From Tuctoria greenei (Eukaryota; Streptophyta; Magnoliopsida; Poales; Poaceae), in NCBI GenBank assembly GCA_036927565.1, contig JAYESD010000005.1:94342301-94406300 (forward strand): DNA of 64,000 nucleotides. Direction: 5' to 3'. Positions 47,734 to 57,964 of this stretch are shown piece after piece. Positions within the stretch are counted from its first letter, which is position 1. Every line of letters begins with the position of its first letter. A model generated the notes under the pieces. The model was not told where the DNA came from, did no database searches, and worked only from the letters and a program-made list of their open reading frames with translations. A program made the translations under genes and the position numbers.

Positions 47734-48517
47734 TCTCGAAGCGTCTAAACGACACTTCCCTCGGACCTACTAAGGAGCAGCCAGCGGAGGTTCTTTTTTG
47801 GAGGGGCGAATTTCTTGGAACGACAAGCTAGACGAACACGGATGATTTACGCGGTTCGGGCTGCCGGGAGGCATAATACCCTACATCCACGGGGGGTTGT
47901 GTTGTATTGTATGAGCGAGGTGTGTGGGAGCGATATGTGAGATTCCTCCTCTAATTCGTGGTTGCTCGGTTCTTTTATTGGTCAAGGTCCGGCAGCGTAC
48001 ATTATGAGTGGGTCTCGACAGGTAGTCTCGGGTTAATTAGTCATGAGAGTACATTAACAGGCCTTGATGGCACGTTAATGGGTCTTGATGATGCATTAAC
48101 ATGTATTAATAACATGTTAATGGGTCTTGATGAAGTCTTGAAGTCGCGGTCTTGACAACACATTAATGATGTGTTGATGGCGCGTTAATACGGTCTTGAG
48201 TGCACACGTCGCCTTCCGGAATCGCGGGATGCACGTGGCAGCTCTGGACCTCTCCTCAGCGCGGAGTCTAGGTCTGGAGTGCTGGAGATGTGTGGCAGCA
48301 CCGGACCTCTCCTCAGTGGGGAGGCTAGGTCCGGTGTCGTCGAGACGCGTGGCAGCACCGGACCTCTCCTGGATGGGGAGGCTAGGTCCGGTGTCGTCGG
48401 GACGCGTGACAGCACCGGACCTCTCCTCAGCGGGGAGGCTAGGTCCAGAGCTGCAAGTTGTCGGAGCCGTCTTGTCTTCCTTGTATGCGAGGGTACCCGG
48501 TCTGTAGGGTATCGACA
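47734..48517 (-). repeat. 3' LTR of the 3.1 kb element
   Basis: Pairs with 50030-50814. Contains four hairpin-forming repeats at 48246-48450. Confidence 0.88.
48246..48450. repeat. four tandem palindromic repeats in the LTR
   Basis: The unit of about 58 bp contains GGACCTCTCCTCAGCGGGGA followed by GGCTAGGTCC, an inverted repeat able to form a stem. Units are joined by GTCGTCGGGACGCGTGRCAG-like spacers. Confidence 0.85.
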
Positions 48518-48535
48518 GTGGCTCCCGGGCCCACC
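48518..48535 (-). promoter_or_regulatory. polypurine tract of the 3.1 kb element
   Basis: On the minus strand GGTGGGCCCGGGAGCCAC, nearly the Tat B sequence. Confidence 0.6.
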
Positions 48536-50010
48536 TCGGGAGAGGTGACGGGCCACCATCATCAATGTCAATGGCAGGCCCCCTGAGATGTGTCGGTGTC
48601 GGAGCTTGAGGTCCAACGGCGGATCTTGGCAATGGTGCGGGAGCGTCTACCATCAATGCTAAGAATGTCGACGGCGGGCCCCCTTGGAAGGTGCTGGTGC
48701 CGGAGGTTGAGGTCCGATGGCAGAGCCCGAAGAAGGGTGAATTCCTGCATAAGAATGACAACAGAAAGAGTAATAGTGCTCATTGGTTATAATCTTCCTG
48801 CCCTTAATTTTGTTGTGGCTTACGATCCTTAGTCGAGCTACGGGACATGAGTAATTCAATGCGATAGTATTCGGGTACTGATTGCCATCTTACTCAGGAA
48901 CATGTGTTGTTCGGACCTGCCTTACTGTGACGCAACACCAAAATAGGTAGATTGGCGTACTTAGGGTGCTGGACTAGGCTAAGTCTTTAGCTGACTCCGG
49001 ACCTATCATTGGTGTTGGTATTCAGGTGAGTAGGCCATTCAGCAGACATGAGATCCCAAATGAGAAAACCACCAGAAATATCCAAACACATCACAGGTAC
49101 TACAGGTTGTCCGTCTGTAGCAGGGTAGCACAACTCCCATTATGGGCAAACTGAAAGATGTAACAGAGAAAAAAAAGGAAACAATATGCATAATATTTAT
49201 ACATAATTATGTGAACATGGTGACAATATCTGAATTTTGATTATTGCTTTGTCCAGGAGCATGTGCCTTTCAGTATCCGGTACTGAACCGCAGTGCTAGG
49301 GAGGAAGAGTGTGTTGGCTTAGGGTCACAGGGCACGACTTTGGGTGCACAACCAGGCTAAGCAGTTTGTACACTCTTGACCTCCTGCTGACATTAGTCTT
49401 TTGGGAGACGTCCGACCCCCAGTACTCAGCCATAGCGTTGGAAAGGTAGAGTGTGCATACTTAGGGTGCAGGACCAGGCTAAGGAGGTAGCACACTCTGG
49501 ACCCCTAGTATTCAGCCGCAAGAAAGGTAGAGTGCGCATACTTAGGGTGTAGGACCAGGCTAAGTAGACAGCGCACTCCGCACCCTCTGTTGGCATTAGC
49601 CTTTCGTGGGAGTGACTGTTCAGCAACATGGGACTCCGAAGAAAATAACCAAGGACACCGGATATGTCACAGTTACCTGGTGGCATCATTGCCGTCGTGG
49701 TCGCAGGTAGTCACCCTATGGTGGCGGAGGTAGCCATGAGGCAAAGTGTACAGTCTTAGAGTCACGGGGCACTTGCGGAGAGTGCAAGACCAGGCTAAGC
49801 AGGCTATATACTTTGGACCTCCTACTGGCGGCGGTGGCGGTAGAAAGTTGTCGTGTGGTGACAGCAGTAGCCACTGCTGGGTCAGCCCGCTATGGAGCGG
49901 GAAGTGGAGCCGTCTTCCTTGCTCCCTTCATGGTGCGAGGGTCGAGAAGAGCCGGCGATGGGCTGAAGATTCACCATCGAGGTGAGGCTCGTCGATCCAA
50001 AAAAGTGCCC

Positions 50011-50027
50011 CCCTACCTGGCGCGCCA
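50011..50027 (-). promoter_or_regulatory. primer binding site of the 3.1 kb element
   Basis: On the minus strand TGGCGCGCCAGGTAGGG, two bases after the LTR. Confidence 0.7.
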
Positions 50028-50268
50028 AATGTCGAAGCGTCCGAATGACACTTCCCCAGGACCTGCTAAGGAGCAGCTCGCGGAGGTTCTTTTTTGGAGG
50101 GGCGAATTTCTTTGAACGACAAGCTAGACAAACACGGATGATTTACGTGGTTCGGGCTGCCAGGAGGCATAATACCCTACATCCACAGGGGGGTTGTGTT
50201 GTGTTGTATGAGCGAGGTGTGTGAGAGCGAGATGTGAGATTCCTCCCATAATTCGTGGTTGGTCGGTC

Positions 50269-50276
50269 CTTTTATA
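50269..50276 (-). promoter_or_regulatory. TATA box in LTR
   Basis: TATAAAAG in the same AAGGACC context as the Tat LTRs; the other LTR has a damaged copy (CAATAAAAG). Confidence 0.55.
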
Positions 50277-50545
50277 GGTCAAGGTCCGGCAGCGTACATT
50301 ATGACCTGGGCCCGAGAGGTGGCCCCGGGTTAATTAGTCATGAGAGTACATTAAAAGGCCTTGATGGCACGTTAATGGGTCTTGATGGTGCATTAACATG
50401 TCTTAATAACATGTTAATGGGTCTTGATGAAGTCTTGGAGTCGCGGTCTTGATAACGCATTAATGATGTGTTGATGGCGCGTTAATACGGTCTTGAGTGC
50501 ACACATCGCCTTCCGGAATCGCGGGATGCGCGTGGCAGCTCCAGA

Positions 50546-50755
50546 CCTCTCCTTAGCGGGGAGGCTAGGTCCGGAGTCCTGGAGACGCGTGGCAGCACCG
50601 GACCTCTCCTCAGCGGGGAGGCTAGGTCCCGTGTCGTCGGGATGCGTTGCAGCAACGAACCTCTCCTCGGCGGGGAGGCTAGGCCCGGTTTCATCGGGAC
50701 ACGTGACAGCACCGGACCTCTCCTCAGCGGGGAGGCTAGATCCGGAGCTGCAAGT
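50546..50755. repeat. four tandem palindromic repeats in the LTR
   Basis: Same array as 48246-48450: GACCTCTCCTYAGCGGGGAG units, each followed by GCTAGGTCC. Confidence 0.85.
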
Positions 50756-50814
50756 TGTCAGAGTCGTCTTGTCTTCCTTGTATGCGAGGGTACCCGGTCT
50801 GCAGGGTATCAACA

Positions 50815-52411
50815 AAATTCACCTGTGATAAAGCAATAGGACAATACTAATTAAACACTATTATTTCTAATTTCCTGATCAAATTTAAATAAAAGCAATC
50901 AAAATATATTCATTGCAATTCATAGTTTATACATTGCAAGTCATAGATCATACATCGCAAATCATCGCTTCATACATTGCAATTCATAGTGTGTACATTT
51001 AAAAAATATAGTTTGATATATAGCGATTCATAGTTTCTCTCACCTCACATCTATAATTCATAGTTCATACATTGCGATTCATATCTTGCTCTCCGTAATA
51101 TTGCAATCAATAGGAAACGATTTTGTTCCTATGAATAGGAAACTGCCGTGTATTCTTTAATCTAGCTCGAGCTGCAATCCGGAAGATATGATTGTTGAAG
51201 TTCCACCTCTCACTTTGTAGCATCAATGTCTTCTCCATTTCGAGCTTGGTGTCTAATGAAGACAAAGAGGTAAGACACTACTTCCACACTATCATAGCCG
51301 TCAAGGAGGAATAGTAAATTATCCATAGTCTTTCAAGATGAATGGTAGATTCTTCATGATTGCGTCCTCCAACCTGATACATACAATATATACATATTAA
51401 TATCCAGAACAGACAAAGAACATGGCTAAAGGGGGACAACATGGCTACTGAATGCACTGACCTTCACATTGATTTTAAGGGCAACATTTTGAAAATATTG
51501 GTTGCCTATATTGGAATTGGGATTGATGCATTGAGAAACTAGTTGTACATACTGGTTGTCTATACCAAGTTTAGTCTCGCACGGACTCTTAATTGTTCCT
51601 GCAAAATGAATTGCGCAACATATCTTACTGCAAGACCAAGAAGGCCAATTGTGGCTGTAACAATACAAAGAAAACAGTAACCGCACTATTACAAAGAGCA
51701 ACATATCTAGCGGTATCTTACTGCACTCAGCGGCGATGCCGAGGGTGCAGACGGCGCTCGGCGTGGACGGCGAGGGTAAGGACGACGCTCGACGGTGATG
51801 CCGAGGGTGAGGATAGCACTTGGCTGTTACTATGACAGTGAGGGCAAGGACGGCGAGGGTAAGGGTTTGGGTGTGGCAGGGGAGGGCTCGGCGGCAAAAT
51901 GAAAATGTTAGGCTTGCGGGGCGCTTCCGATGCTTCATTTATAGAGAAAATATTTTCCACAGGCAGCGATTTCTTAATCACCGCCTGGGAAAACATTTTA
52001 AATAAATTATAAAACTAATTTTCTCAGGTGGCATAGTCTTAATAACCGCCTGAGAAGACGCTCCTATAAGAATACTATTTTCATCGGCCTCTTTAGTCTT
52101 AATACATATCTATAATGATTTTCTACATCAACAATGTGTAACACATCCATGAAAGAAATAAATAGTCCACTAGTTTATGTTCTTATAATACATATCTATA
52201 AATATTTTATTTGTCTTTAAGACAGCACGTTATTAGTTCATTTCTAGTGGTTTACCGTTAGGACAGCAACATTAGAACTATTTTTGCACACCAATGAACA
52301 GCATAATAAAGTTCATTACCCTAAAAACAATATATTACAAACAAGAAAACAGAAAAACACAAACTAAAAACAAGAAAAGAAAAACAATGCAACTAAAAAC
52401 AAGAAAAAAAA
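50815..52411. other. E2 interior, non-coding
   Basis: 50860-51130 matches 46210-45940 of E1 (repeats of TTGCAATTCATAGT). 51270-51310 matches the E1 stretch around 45270. 51740-51900 matches 31840-32020 of E1. GGCGG-type repeats also lie at 51960-52060. No intact gene. Confidence 0.6.
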
Positions 52412-52829
52412 CTACTTCTTCTTCTTCTCCTCCTCCTCCTCCTCCTCCTCCTCCTCCTCGGGATCCTGGCAGGGCGGGGGCGCCTGGGACGCCTCCCTAG
52501 CAAAGACGGGAAGCGCAGTCTCCTGGACATCACCGCCACCAGGTTGTCGCGGTCGGCAGCGCCGAGCTCGACTGTCAGCGTGTCCTAGAGGACGTCAAGG
52601 CAACCGGCCAAGTGCGTCATGTCGAAGACGTAGTGGTCTGTGCTCCCCATTAATGTATACTCTGGAAGGCGACCGAGCCCAAGGTGGCGCATGGAGCGCG
52701 ATGTATTGTCAAATGCATCGCGCGCCATCTTCCGGAGAGCCCACTCTATGTCCAGGGGGAGTCCGGTCGGGGACGCTTCCCTTTGGGGTCCTTCGGAGGG
52801 CTTGGCGGTGGCGTTTTCTTGTCAGCCAT
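52412..52829 (-). pseudogene. E2 copy of the uncharacterised acidic-tailed CACTA gene
   Basis: Start ATG 52829 (MADKKTPPPSPPKDPKGKRP). The middle in another frame reads ARDAFDNTSRSMRHLGLGRL. The end in a third frame is CQDP followed by a run of Glu encoded by (GAG)n, then KKK and stop TAG (52412-52414). The 418 bp span shows at least one net frameshift plus a stop (TAG near 52580). It is the clear homologue of 30859-31251. Confidence 0.65.
52424..52460. repeat. (CTT)n/(CCT)n microsatellite
   Basis: Trinucleotide tract that encodes the Glu/Lys tail of the E2 small gene on the minus strand. Confidence 0.85.
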
Positions 52830-53039
52830 GATGTTCTTAGCTCAGTTTTGGGAAGAGAGGAAGAATGACTGTGCAGAGAAGACAATGGCGGGCGTTGGTG
52901 ATCTTATAGCGTAGCAGCCTAGCGGTTCGTCTCTCGACGCGCACAGTAGTGGTGATGGGACGTGGAGTAGTTCGAATTGAATTCAAAGGATGCACATGCG
53001 TTGCGCGCGTTTAATGCACCTCGGTAACTGGCGCACACG

Positions 53040-53278
53040 CTCGGTGCGCCTGGTCGCATCAGCCGTCTGTATAAATTGCTACTATGCAGGCGGCTCGTCT
53101 TCCAAGGGCCGCCTGTAGAAGTTGGTCAATTTACACAGACGGATCATATACGTGAGCCGCCTGTGAAGTTACATTATCACAGATGGCTATTAACGCATTC
53201 GACAGTACAGACATATTTTTTAACGACCCACCAGTGTAAAAAAATCGAGACGCCTGTGAAAATACTTTTTTAGTAGTG
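53040..53278. repeat. E2 right terminal repeats
   Basis: CAGCCGTCTG, GCAGGCGGCTC, GGCCGCCTGTAG, AGCCGCCTGTGAAG and TATCACAGATGG units approach the terminus TTTTTTAGTAGTG. Confidence 0.8.
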
Positions 53279-53315
53279 ATCATAAACGAAAAAAATATGG
53301 TGACATTACAGATGA

Positions 53316-53805
53316 ATGGAGATTTGCGCCTGGCTGGAGATGATGATCACAGAAAGCTACTCTATATCTAGGTATTTTAGACATGAGGCCAATCAGCACA
53401 ACGGCCGTTTCAATCAGGGTTCAGTGTCCGATGTATCTGTACACAACACAACACAGGTCCAGTTGCTCACTACAGCTGGCACCTGCTCAGCTGTGGTACA
53501 CCGTCCAGCCACCAACAAAAGGAAAGGAAGCACAAGGCCACTGCTTCCCCGTCCTGCCCCAATTTCCTTTCCTGGGTAAGTGAGCGGCGCTAGTGGAGGT
53601 TACCGCTCATAGACAGGGATGTGGTCCCCTGGGCAGCGGATTCGTGCTGAACAGGTCAGGAACGTCGCCCAACGTTCAGATCTGTAAGTATTCGCCGTAT
53701 TCTTTGCATCTTCTATTTTCATCAACTCTTTTGTATTGTGATGATGGAGTCACGTCTGTTTCGTCAAGGCCGGTTCAGCCACCAAGGAACCAGTACCCAA
53801 CGATC
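53316..53805 (+). other. possible upstream exons of the PAH gene
   Basis: An open stretch at 53316-53575 ends at a good donor TTCCTGG/GTAAGT and contains TNKRKGSTRP, which looks like a basic nuclear signal. A second donor, CAGATCT/GTAAGT, follows at about 53682. Acceptor-like sites lie near 53617, 53637 and 53775. I could not make one consistent frame into the PAH exon, so the true start is unsettled. Confidence 0.35.
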
Positions 53806-54213
53806 ATGGAGGGTCTTCGGTTCCTGGAGTTTGTGGAGCACGAATTCACCGGCGAGCGCTACAAGTATGACGAGCTTGTCGAAATCTTGCGCGAGTACAG
53901 GACGCACAGGTCAGTTACGATCCTTGCACTTGTTAATTTTGCGTCCGGAAGATACAGAAAACACAGGAGTGAGCGTGACTACTCTGGAGGGTTGGATCAT
54001 TAGTGCGGTAGTTTTTATTTGTGTTCTTGGTATTAGGGATATATGGATCTATGTGAAGGAGCCTTTAAGCTAACCTTTGCAGTTATATTTGTGTCTTGCA
54101 GGCTAGATGCCGCCGGGGTTGCCAGTTGCGTGGCGGTCCTGTTCGATGGTCATCCAAATCTCATCGTGGCCTTCAATGTCTTCCTGCCACTGGAACACCG
54201 GATCGAGATTTAG
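53806..54213 (+). CDS. SIN3-like paired amphipathic helix (PAH) gene, two exons
   Basis: Exon 53806-53909 and exon 54102-54213 join across an intron with GT (CACAG/GTCAGT) and AG (GTCTTGCAG/GC) borders and keep the frame. The product of about 71 residues is almost exactly one PAH domain: FLEFVEHEFTGERYKYDELV, then EILREYRTHRLDAAGV, then VLFDGHPNLIVAFNVFLPLE. In SIN3 corepressors such domains bind short helices of transcription factors, in the nucleus. The hallmark LF-GHP-LI-FN-FLP series is complete. SIN3 proteins are over 1,000 residues with several PAH domains, so this is a single-domain relative or a fragment. Upstream exons may add residues. It lies between CACTA elements and could be a captured piece, but no terminal repeats enclose it closely. 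Confidence 0.6.
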
Positions 54214-54235
54214 GATGGAGAGCAACTGTTGCGTC

Positions 54236-54414
54236 CAGTGGCGGAGCTAGAAATTTTTTGCCAATGGGTTCGCTTAAAAATATATGTGTGGATTAAGTAT
54301 GAGTCACCTGAATCTAATGGGTTCAAACTAGTAGCAATTAGTCAATCATGCTTGCTTTACAAAATTTTATTGGGTTAATCTGAACCCAATGGTATAATTG
54401 CAGCTCCGCCACTG
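54236..54414. mobile_element. 179 bp hAT-type MITE after the PAH stop codon
   Basis: Inverted termini CAGTGGCGGAGCTAG and GCAGCTCCGCCACTG. The 8 bp duplication is GTTGCGTC (54228-54235) and GCTGCGTC (54415-54422), one mismatch. It begins 22 bp after the PAH stop codon, so it probably sits in the 3' UTR. Confidence 0.9.
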
Positions 54415-54780
54415 GCTGCGTCGGGATTTAGGTTGTGTCATGGGAATCAAGCTGAATGCTGATGATGGTGGCTTCTATAATTTGGTCGTCTCAACCCTCT
54501 TATCTGCACTGACAGTCATGTGGATTATCTTTTTTTTTTTACAATATAACCTTAACAGTATCTTTGTACCTTTTGCGAAGCATATCTGCGTCTGTGGAAC
54601 AACATGTTTATAGTATCATAATATATCCTTCATTTTCTTTTGATGTCTGATTTAAAATGAACACTAAATGTCGTCGACGTCTGCTCTGACTGATGTTGTA
54701 GGAGATGAACGATTTTTTGTAAGAATTCTAGTCAAAGGGATATTTGTATAACTTCAGCCCTTTCATCATGTTCTTAAGGA
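54415..54780. other. probable 3' flank of the PAH gene, no gene
   Basis: AT-rich, with a T tract at about 54530-54540. No coding feature recognised. Confidence 0.4.
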
Positions 54781-55852
54781 ATAATTATTAACACATGCGC
54801 TAGAAGAATAGGATATGACAAGATTAAGGTTTGATCATAATCTATTTACTTAATTTCTAAAATTAAATTCTTTGCATTTTGAATTAACTGAAGCTCATTT
54901 TCAACTAACAGTGTATCTACGTGAAATTATATTGTGACATATATGACAATCTGATACATGCTTCTCGCCTCCTCCGGCACCCTCATGAAATCAGTCGTCT
55001 AGCAGTCTAGCTAGAGGCTCTCACACCCATTTCATCAGATGCAAACCTTAGTTTTCACAGGAATCCTCACATGCAATAATTCTGTTGCATCACAATCAAT
55101 ACAGGGCATTCTTTTACTGGGATTGACAGTAATCATGCCATAGGAACCGGGTGAGGATGTTCCTTCTCTGAAAAATAGTCAAAATTAATTCTCAGGTAGG
55201 AATTTGTATATGCAAATATAGTTCATAATCCGTGTTATTTGTGTGACCATGCTGCCATGTTCGATATATGGATCTATGCAATAGTGTGCTATGTAACATC
55301 TTAACAACAAAAAACAGTCATATAATTATTAACACATGCCCTAGAAGTATAGGATACGGTAAGATCAAGGTTTCATCATAACGTATTTACCTTCTAAAAT
55401 TAAATTATTTGCATTTTGAATTAACGGAAGCCCATTTTCAACTAACAGTGTATCTATGTGAAATTATATTGTGAGATATATGAAAATCTTATCCACGCTT
55501 CTCGCTTCCTCCTGCACCCTCATGAAGTCAGTCGTCTAGCCAGTGATCTATCACACCCATTCCATCAGATGCAAACCTTATTTTCCCCACGAATCGTCAA
55601 ATGCAATAATTATGTTGCATCACAATCAATGGAGGGCATTCCTTTACTGGGATTGACGGTAATCATGCCATAGGAACCGGGTAAGGATGTTCCTTCTCTT
55701 AAAAATAGTCAGAATTTCTCAGTACGGAATTTGTATATGCACATATAGTTCTTAATCCGTGTTATTTGTGTGAACGATGTTGTCATGTTCTATATATGGA
55801 TCTATGCAGTAGTGTGCTATTGTGACAACTTAACTACTAAAAACAGTCATAT
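54781..55852. repeat. 541 bp direct tandem duplication
   Basis: Copy 1 (54781-55321) and copy 2 (55322-55852) both start ATAATTATTAACACATGC and end AACAGTCATAT. They are about 90% alike, with small indels such as the AGCTAGAGG segment near 55008 present only in copy 1. No gene is apparent. Confidence 0.88.
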
Positions 55853-56678
55853 TTCACTGGCATAGTCATTGTAGACAGTTCTTGTATATATCGTGCAATT
55901 GGCCATAAATCGGAGATGTGTTGGCGCAACATTGTGAATGAATCAGCATCTCAGTTATCATTATTGGGTAGAGTACAACATAAGAAACATCACTAGGATT
56001 GCCTCTGTGATCGCGTGTTGTCCACGTCTATGTCTTAATTACCTTGGCTTATGTTCCAAGTATTTGCACTACAATCACCCACGCCCATTCCAGAAATATA
56101 CTTACCGGTGATCCATTTGGATCTGGAAATACCAGTACAATATCTACCAAGCTTTCTGAGACATGGAACTGTCTAGATCAGCTGTAACTCATCAGGTCAA
56201 TGAAACCCACCTATCCGGAAAAGGATATGAAGAAAAGATATAAAAGTGTATGGCTAGCATTCAACAGGAGAAAACAAAATGTTGATTAATATGAATAAGA
56301 TCACAGCAGAGCGTTCCATGCTATTCAATCTCAACACAATATGAGACCCAGGGCAAGTTGAGATAACACAGGGCAGATAAACTGACATATAGGTTGCTAC
56401 CAATGGAATCATAGTTCAAATCACCACATGAATTGTTGCATTACAGACAATTGGTTCCTAGATACTTTCATATATTTCATATCTGGATATATTTAACCAC
56501 ATCGAGGTCCTGTTACGATTTGTCTTCTTTGACTTACATGCAAGAGATGCCACACCAGCTGCCACTGTGACAAAACCATCCGATCCTGCAAAATCGGGTT
56601 ATATGGTTTTACGAAGGATGGGGTGCGTTAAATACCTAGTTTAGAAGTTTTTTAGGGTTAAGTAGTCACCAGACCATA
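55853..56678. other. intergenic, no gene seen
   Basis: Mixed-composition DNA without recognisable coding, RNA or repeat features. Confidence 0.5.
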
Positions 56679-56985
56679 CACTACAGGAATCGCGCAATAG
56701 ACGACGACCAGAATAAGAGACGATGGCCCCGTCGTCTTTTAACTAATTGACGACGGCTAAATCCAGCTGTCATCAATTATTCCGTAATTGACGATGGTTT
56801 ACCTGGTACCGTCGTTAATAAATTACCGACGACGGTTGGCCGTTGTCAATAAGGGACCATCTTCAATATGGGCTGAAACCGGGCCCACCCGAGCGGTTAT
56901 CGAAGACGGCCTAACTCCACTGTCCTCAACTACAGGATTATCGACGACGGTTGACCTACACTGTCATCAATAACAAATTTTAATG
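56679..56985 (+). mobile_element. left end of a CACTA element of another family
   Basis: CACTACAGGAATCGCGC, followed by GACGACGG, GACGGCT, TCGTCGTC-type subterminal repeats in both orientations. No matching right end (CCTGTAGTG) was found downstream, so the element is truncated or its right end has decayed. Confidence 0.75.
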
Positions 56986-57009
56986 TACACCCTGTGCCCT
57001 GCCAACTCT

Positions 57010-57560
57010 ATTCCCGCCTGCCTCCACCGCCTACGCCGCCGGTGCCGTTCTCCGTCTCCCAGGTACGCCGCCGCCTCTCCCCGTCGCCCCCTCCCCGTGT
57101 ATCTCCCTCCCGTCGCCCTTCCCCTGCGCCACCACCGCCGCCCCTCCCCTAGGCCGTTTCTCGCCGCCGCCGCCTCCCCTCCCATGCGCCGCCTCTCGCC
57201 ACCGCCCCCTCCCCTCACCTGCGCTGCCTCTAGCCGCCGCCCCTTCCCCTCCCTGTGCCACCCCTCCCCTCCCCTGCGCCACCACCTCCCCCCTTGCGCC
57301 GCCCCTCCCCTCCCCTTGTGTTGCCGCCACCACCCCTCCCCTCCCCTGCACCGCCCCTCTCCTGCGCCACCGCTGCCGCTCCTTCCACTCCCCTGCGCCG
57401 CCCCTCCCCTCTCCTGCGCTGCACCCCTCCCATTGTGTCGCCCCTCCCTCCCCTGCGTCACCGCCGCCACCTCCCCTTGCACCATCCCTGCCCTTGCGCC
57501 ACCCCCTCCTCCCCAACACACCCTTCCCGGCACGCCCCTCCCCACCGTGGGTGCCCCTGC
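57010..57560. repeat. C-rich low-complexity DNA
   Basis: Dense CCCCTCCCCTGCGCC repeats. They create long open frames on both strands, with Pro-rich or Gly/Arg-rich translations that have no coding meaning. Confidence 0.8.
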
Positions 57561-57604
57561 GATGTGTCATCAAGCCATCGTTACGTGTGTGTTTGTGTTT
57601 GTAG

Positions 57605-57960
57605 TAGTCGATGCAATGACGGCGAGGTTGCCGGTGGCGCTCTTGTGGACCAAGTGCAGTTCCACGGGAAACCTCTGGCCGTTGATGGTGTGCTGGGATG
57701 GCATGTGCCAGTGCAGCTTCTCAAAGTTGTAAGCCTTGCCGTTCACGGTGATCGTCCCAACCTTGCACTCGAACGCCATTTGGATGTCATGGCTGTTGTT
57801 GATGAGTGTGGCATTGGTGGCAGCGTAGGTGCGAGTGAGCGAGTCGAGGTTGGGCGTGGAGATGGCCTGCTTGGTGACGATGTTGAAGGGGGGCTGCCTC
57901 TTCCCCTTGCAGTGGATGCCAGTAAAGACGAGGGTGCTTCCAAGGTCCAGTTGTCCATGC
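57605..57960 (-). pseudogene. alpha-carbonic anhydrase gene fragment
   Basis: Alpha-carbonic anhydrases hydrate CO2 with a zinc held by three His. The minus frame here reads FTGIHCKGKRQPPFNIVTKQ, then NNSHDIQMAFECK, KAYNFEKLHWHMPSQHTING and QRFPVELHLVHKSATGNLAV. Two zinc ligands are in HWH and the third in LHLVH. The conserved SEHT is SQHT, so the usual gate-keeping Glu is Gln. Only about 115 of some 270 residues remain: the signal peptide, first strands and C-terminal part (with the LTTPP-type segment) are missing. Flanking translations are low-complexity. It follows the CACTA end at 56679 and is best read as a captured host exon. Confidence 0.82.
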
Positions 57961-57964
57961 CGCT

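Larger units (their letters stand above)
48518..50029 (-). other. interior of the 3.1 kb element, non-coding with repeated motif
   Basis: Five diverged copies of CTTAGGGTGNNNGACCAGGCTAAG begin at about 48958, 49319, 49459, 49538 and 49757. One copy of the same motif lies in the Tat B spacer at 19457. No ORF has recognisable coding features. Confidence 0.7.
47734..50814 (-). mobile_element. 3.1 kb non-autonomous LTR retrotransposon in E2
   Basis: LTRs of 784-785 bp (47734-48517 and 50030-50814) enclose only 1.5 kb without gag or pol. On the minus strand the LTR starts TGTTGATACCC and ends CGCTTCGACA. The PBS TGGCGCGCCAGGTAGGGG is of the same type as in Tat A and B, and spacer motifs are shared with Tat, so mobilisation by Tat proteins is plausible. 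Flanks are GACTC and AAATT, with no matching duplication. The outer LTR base is C in place of G at 47735. LTRs differ at roughly 9% in the first 310 bp, the oldest of the four. Confidence 0.88.
50030..50814 (-). repeat. 5' LTR of the 3.1 kb element
   Basis: Pairs with 47734-48517. TATAAAAGGACCG on the minus strand at 50269-50276 is the likely promoter. Confidence 0.88.
47520..53278 (-). mobile_element. CACTA element E2, sister of E1
   Basis: Termini are CACTAGTACAAAAAGC at 47520 and, on the minus strand, CACTACTAAAAAAGTATT starting at 53278. The 3 bp duplication ATC is perfect (47517-47519 and 53279-53281). Its gene side is at the right, so it reads on the minus strand relative to E1. Without the LTR element (47734-50814) it is about 2.7 kb and collinear with E1 from end to end. 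It encodes one broken small gene and no transposase. Confidence 0.9.
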
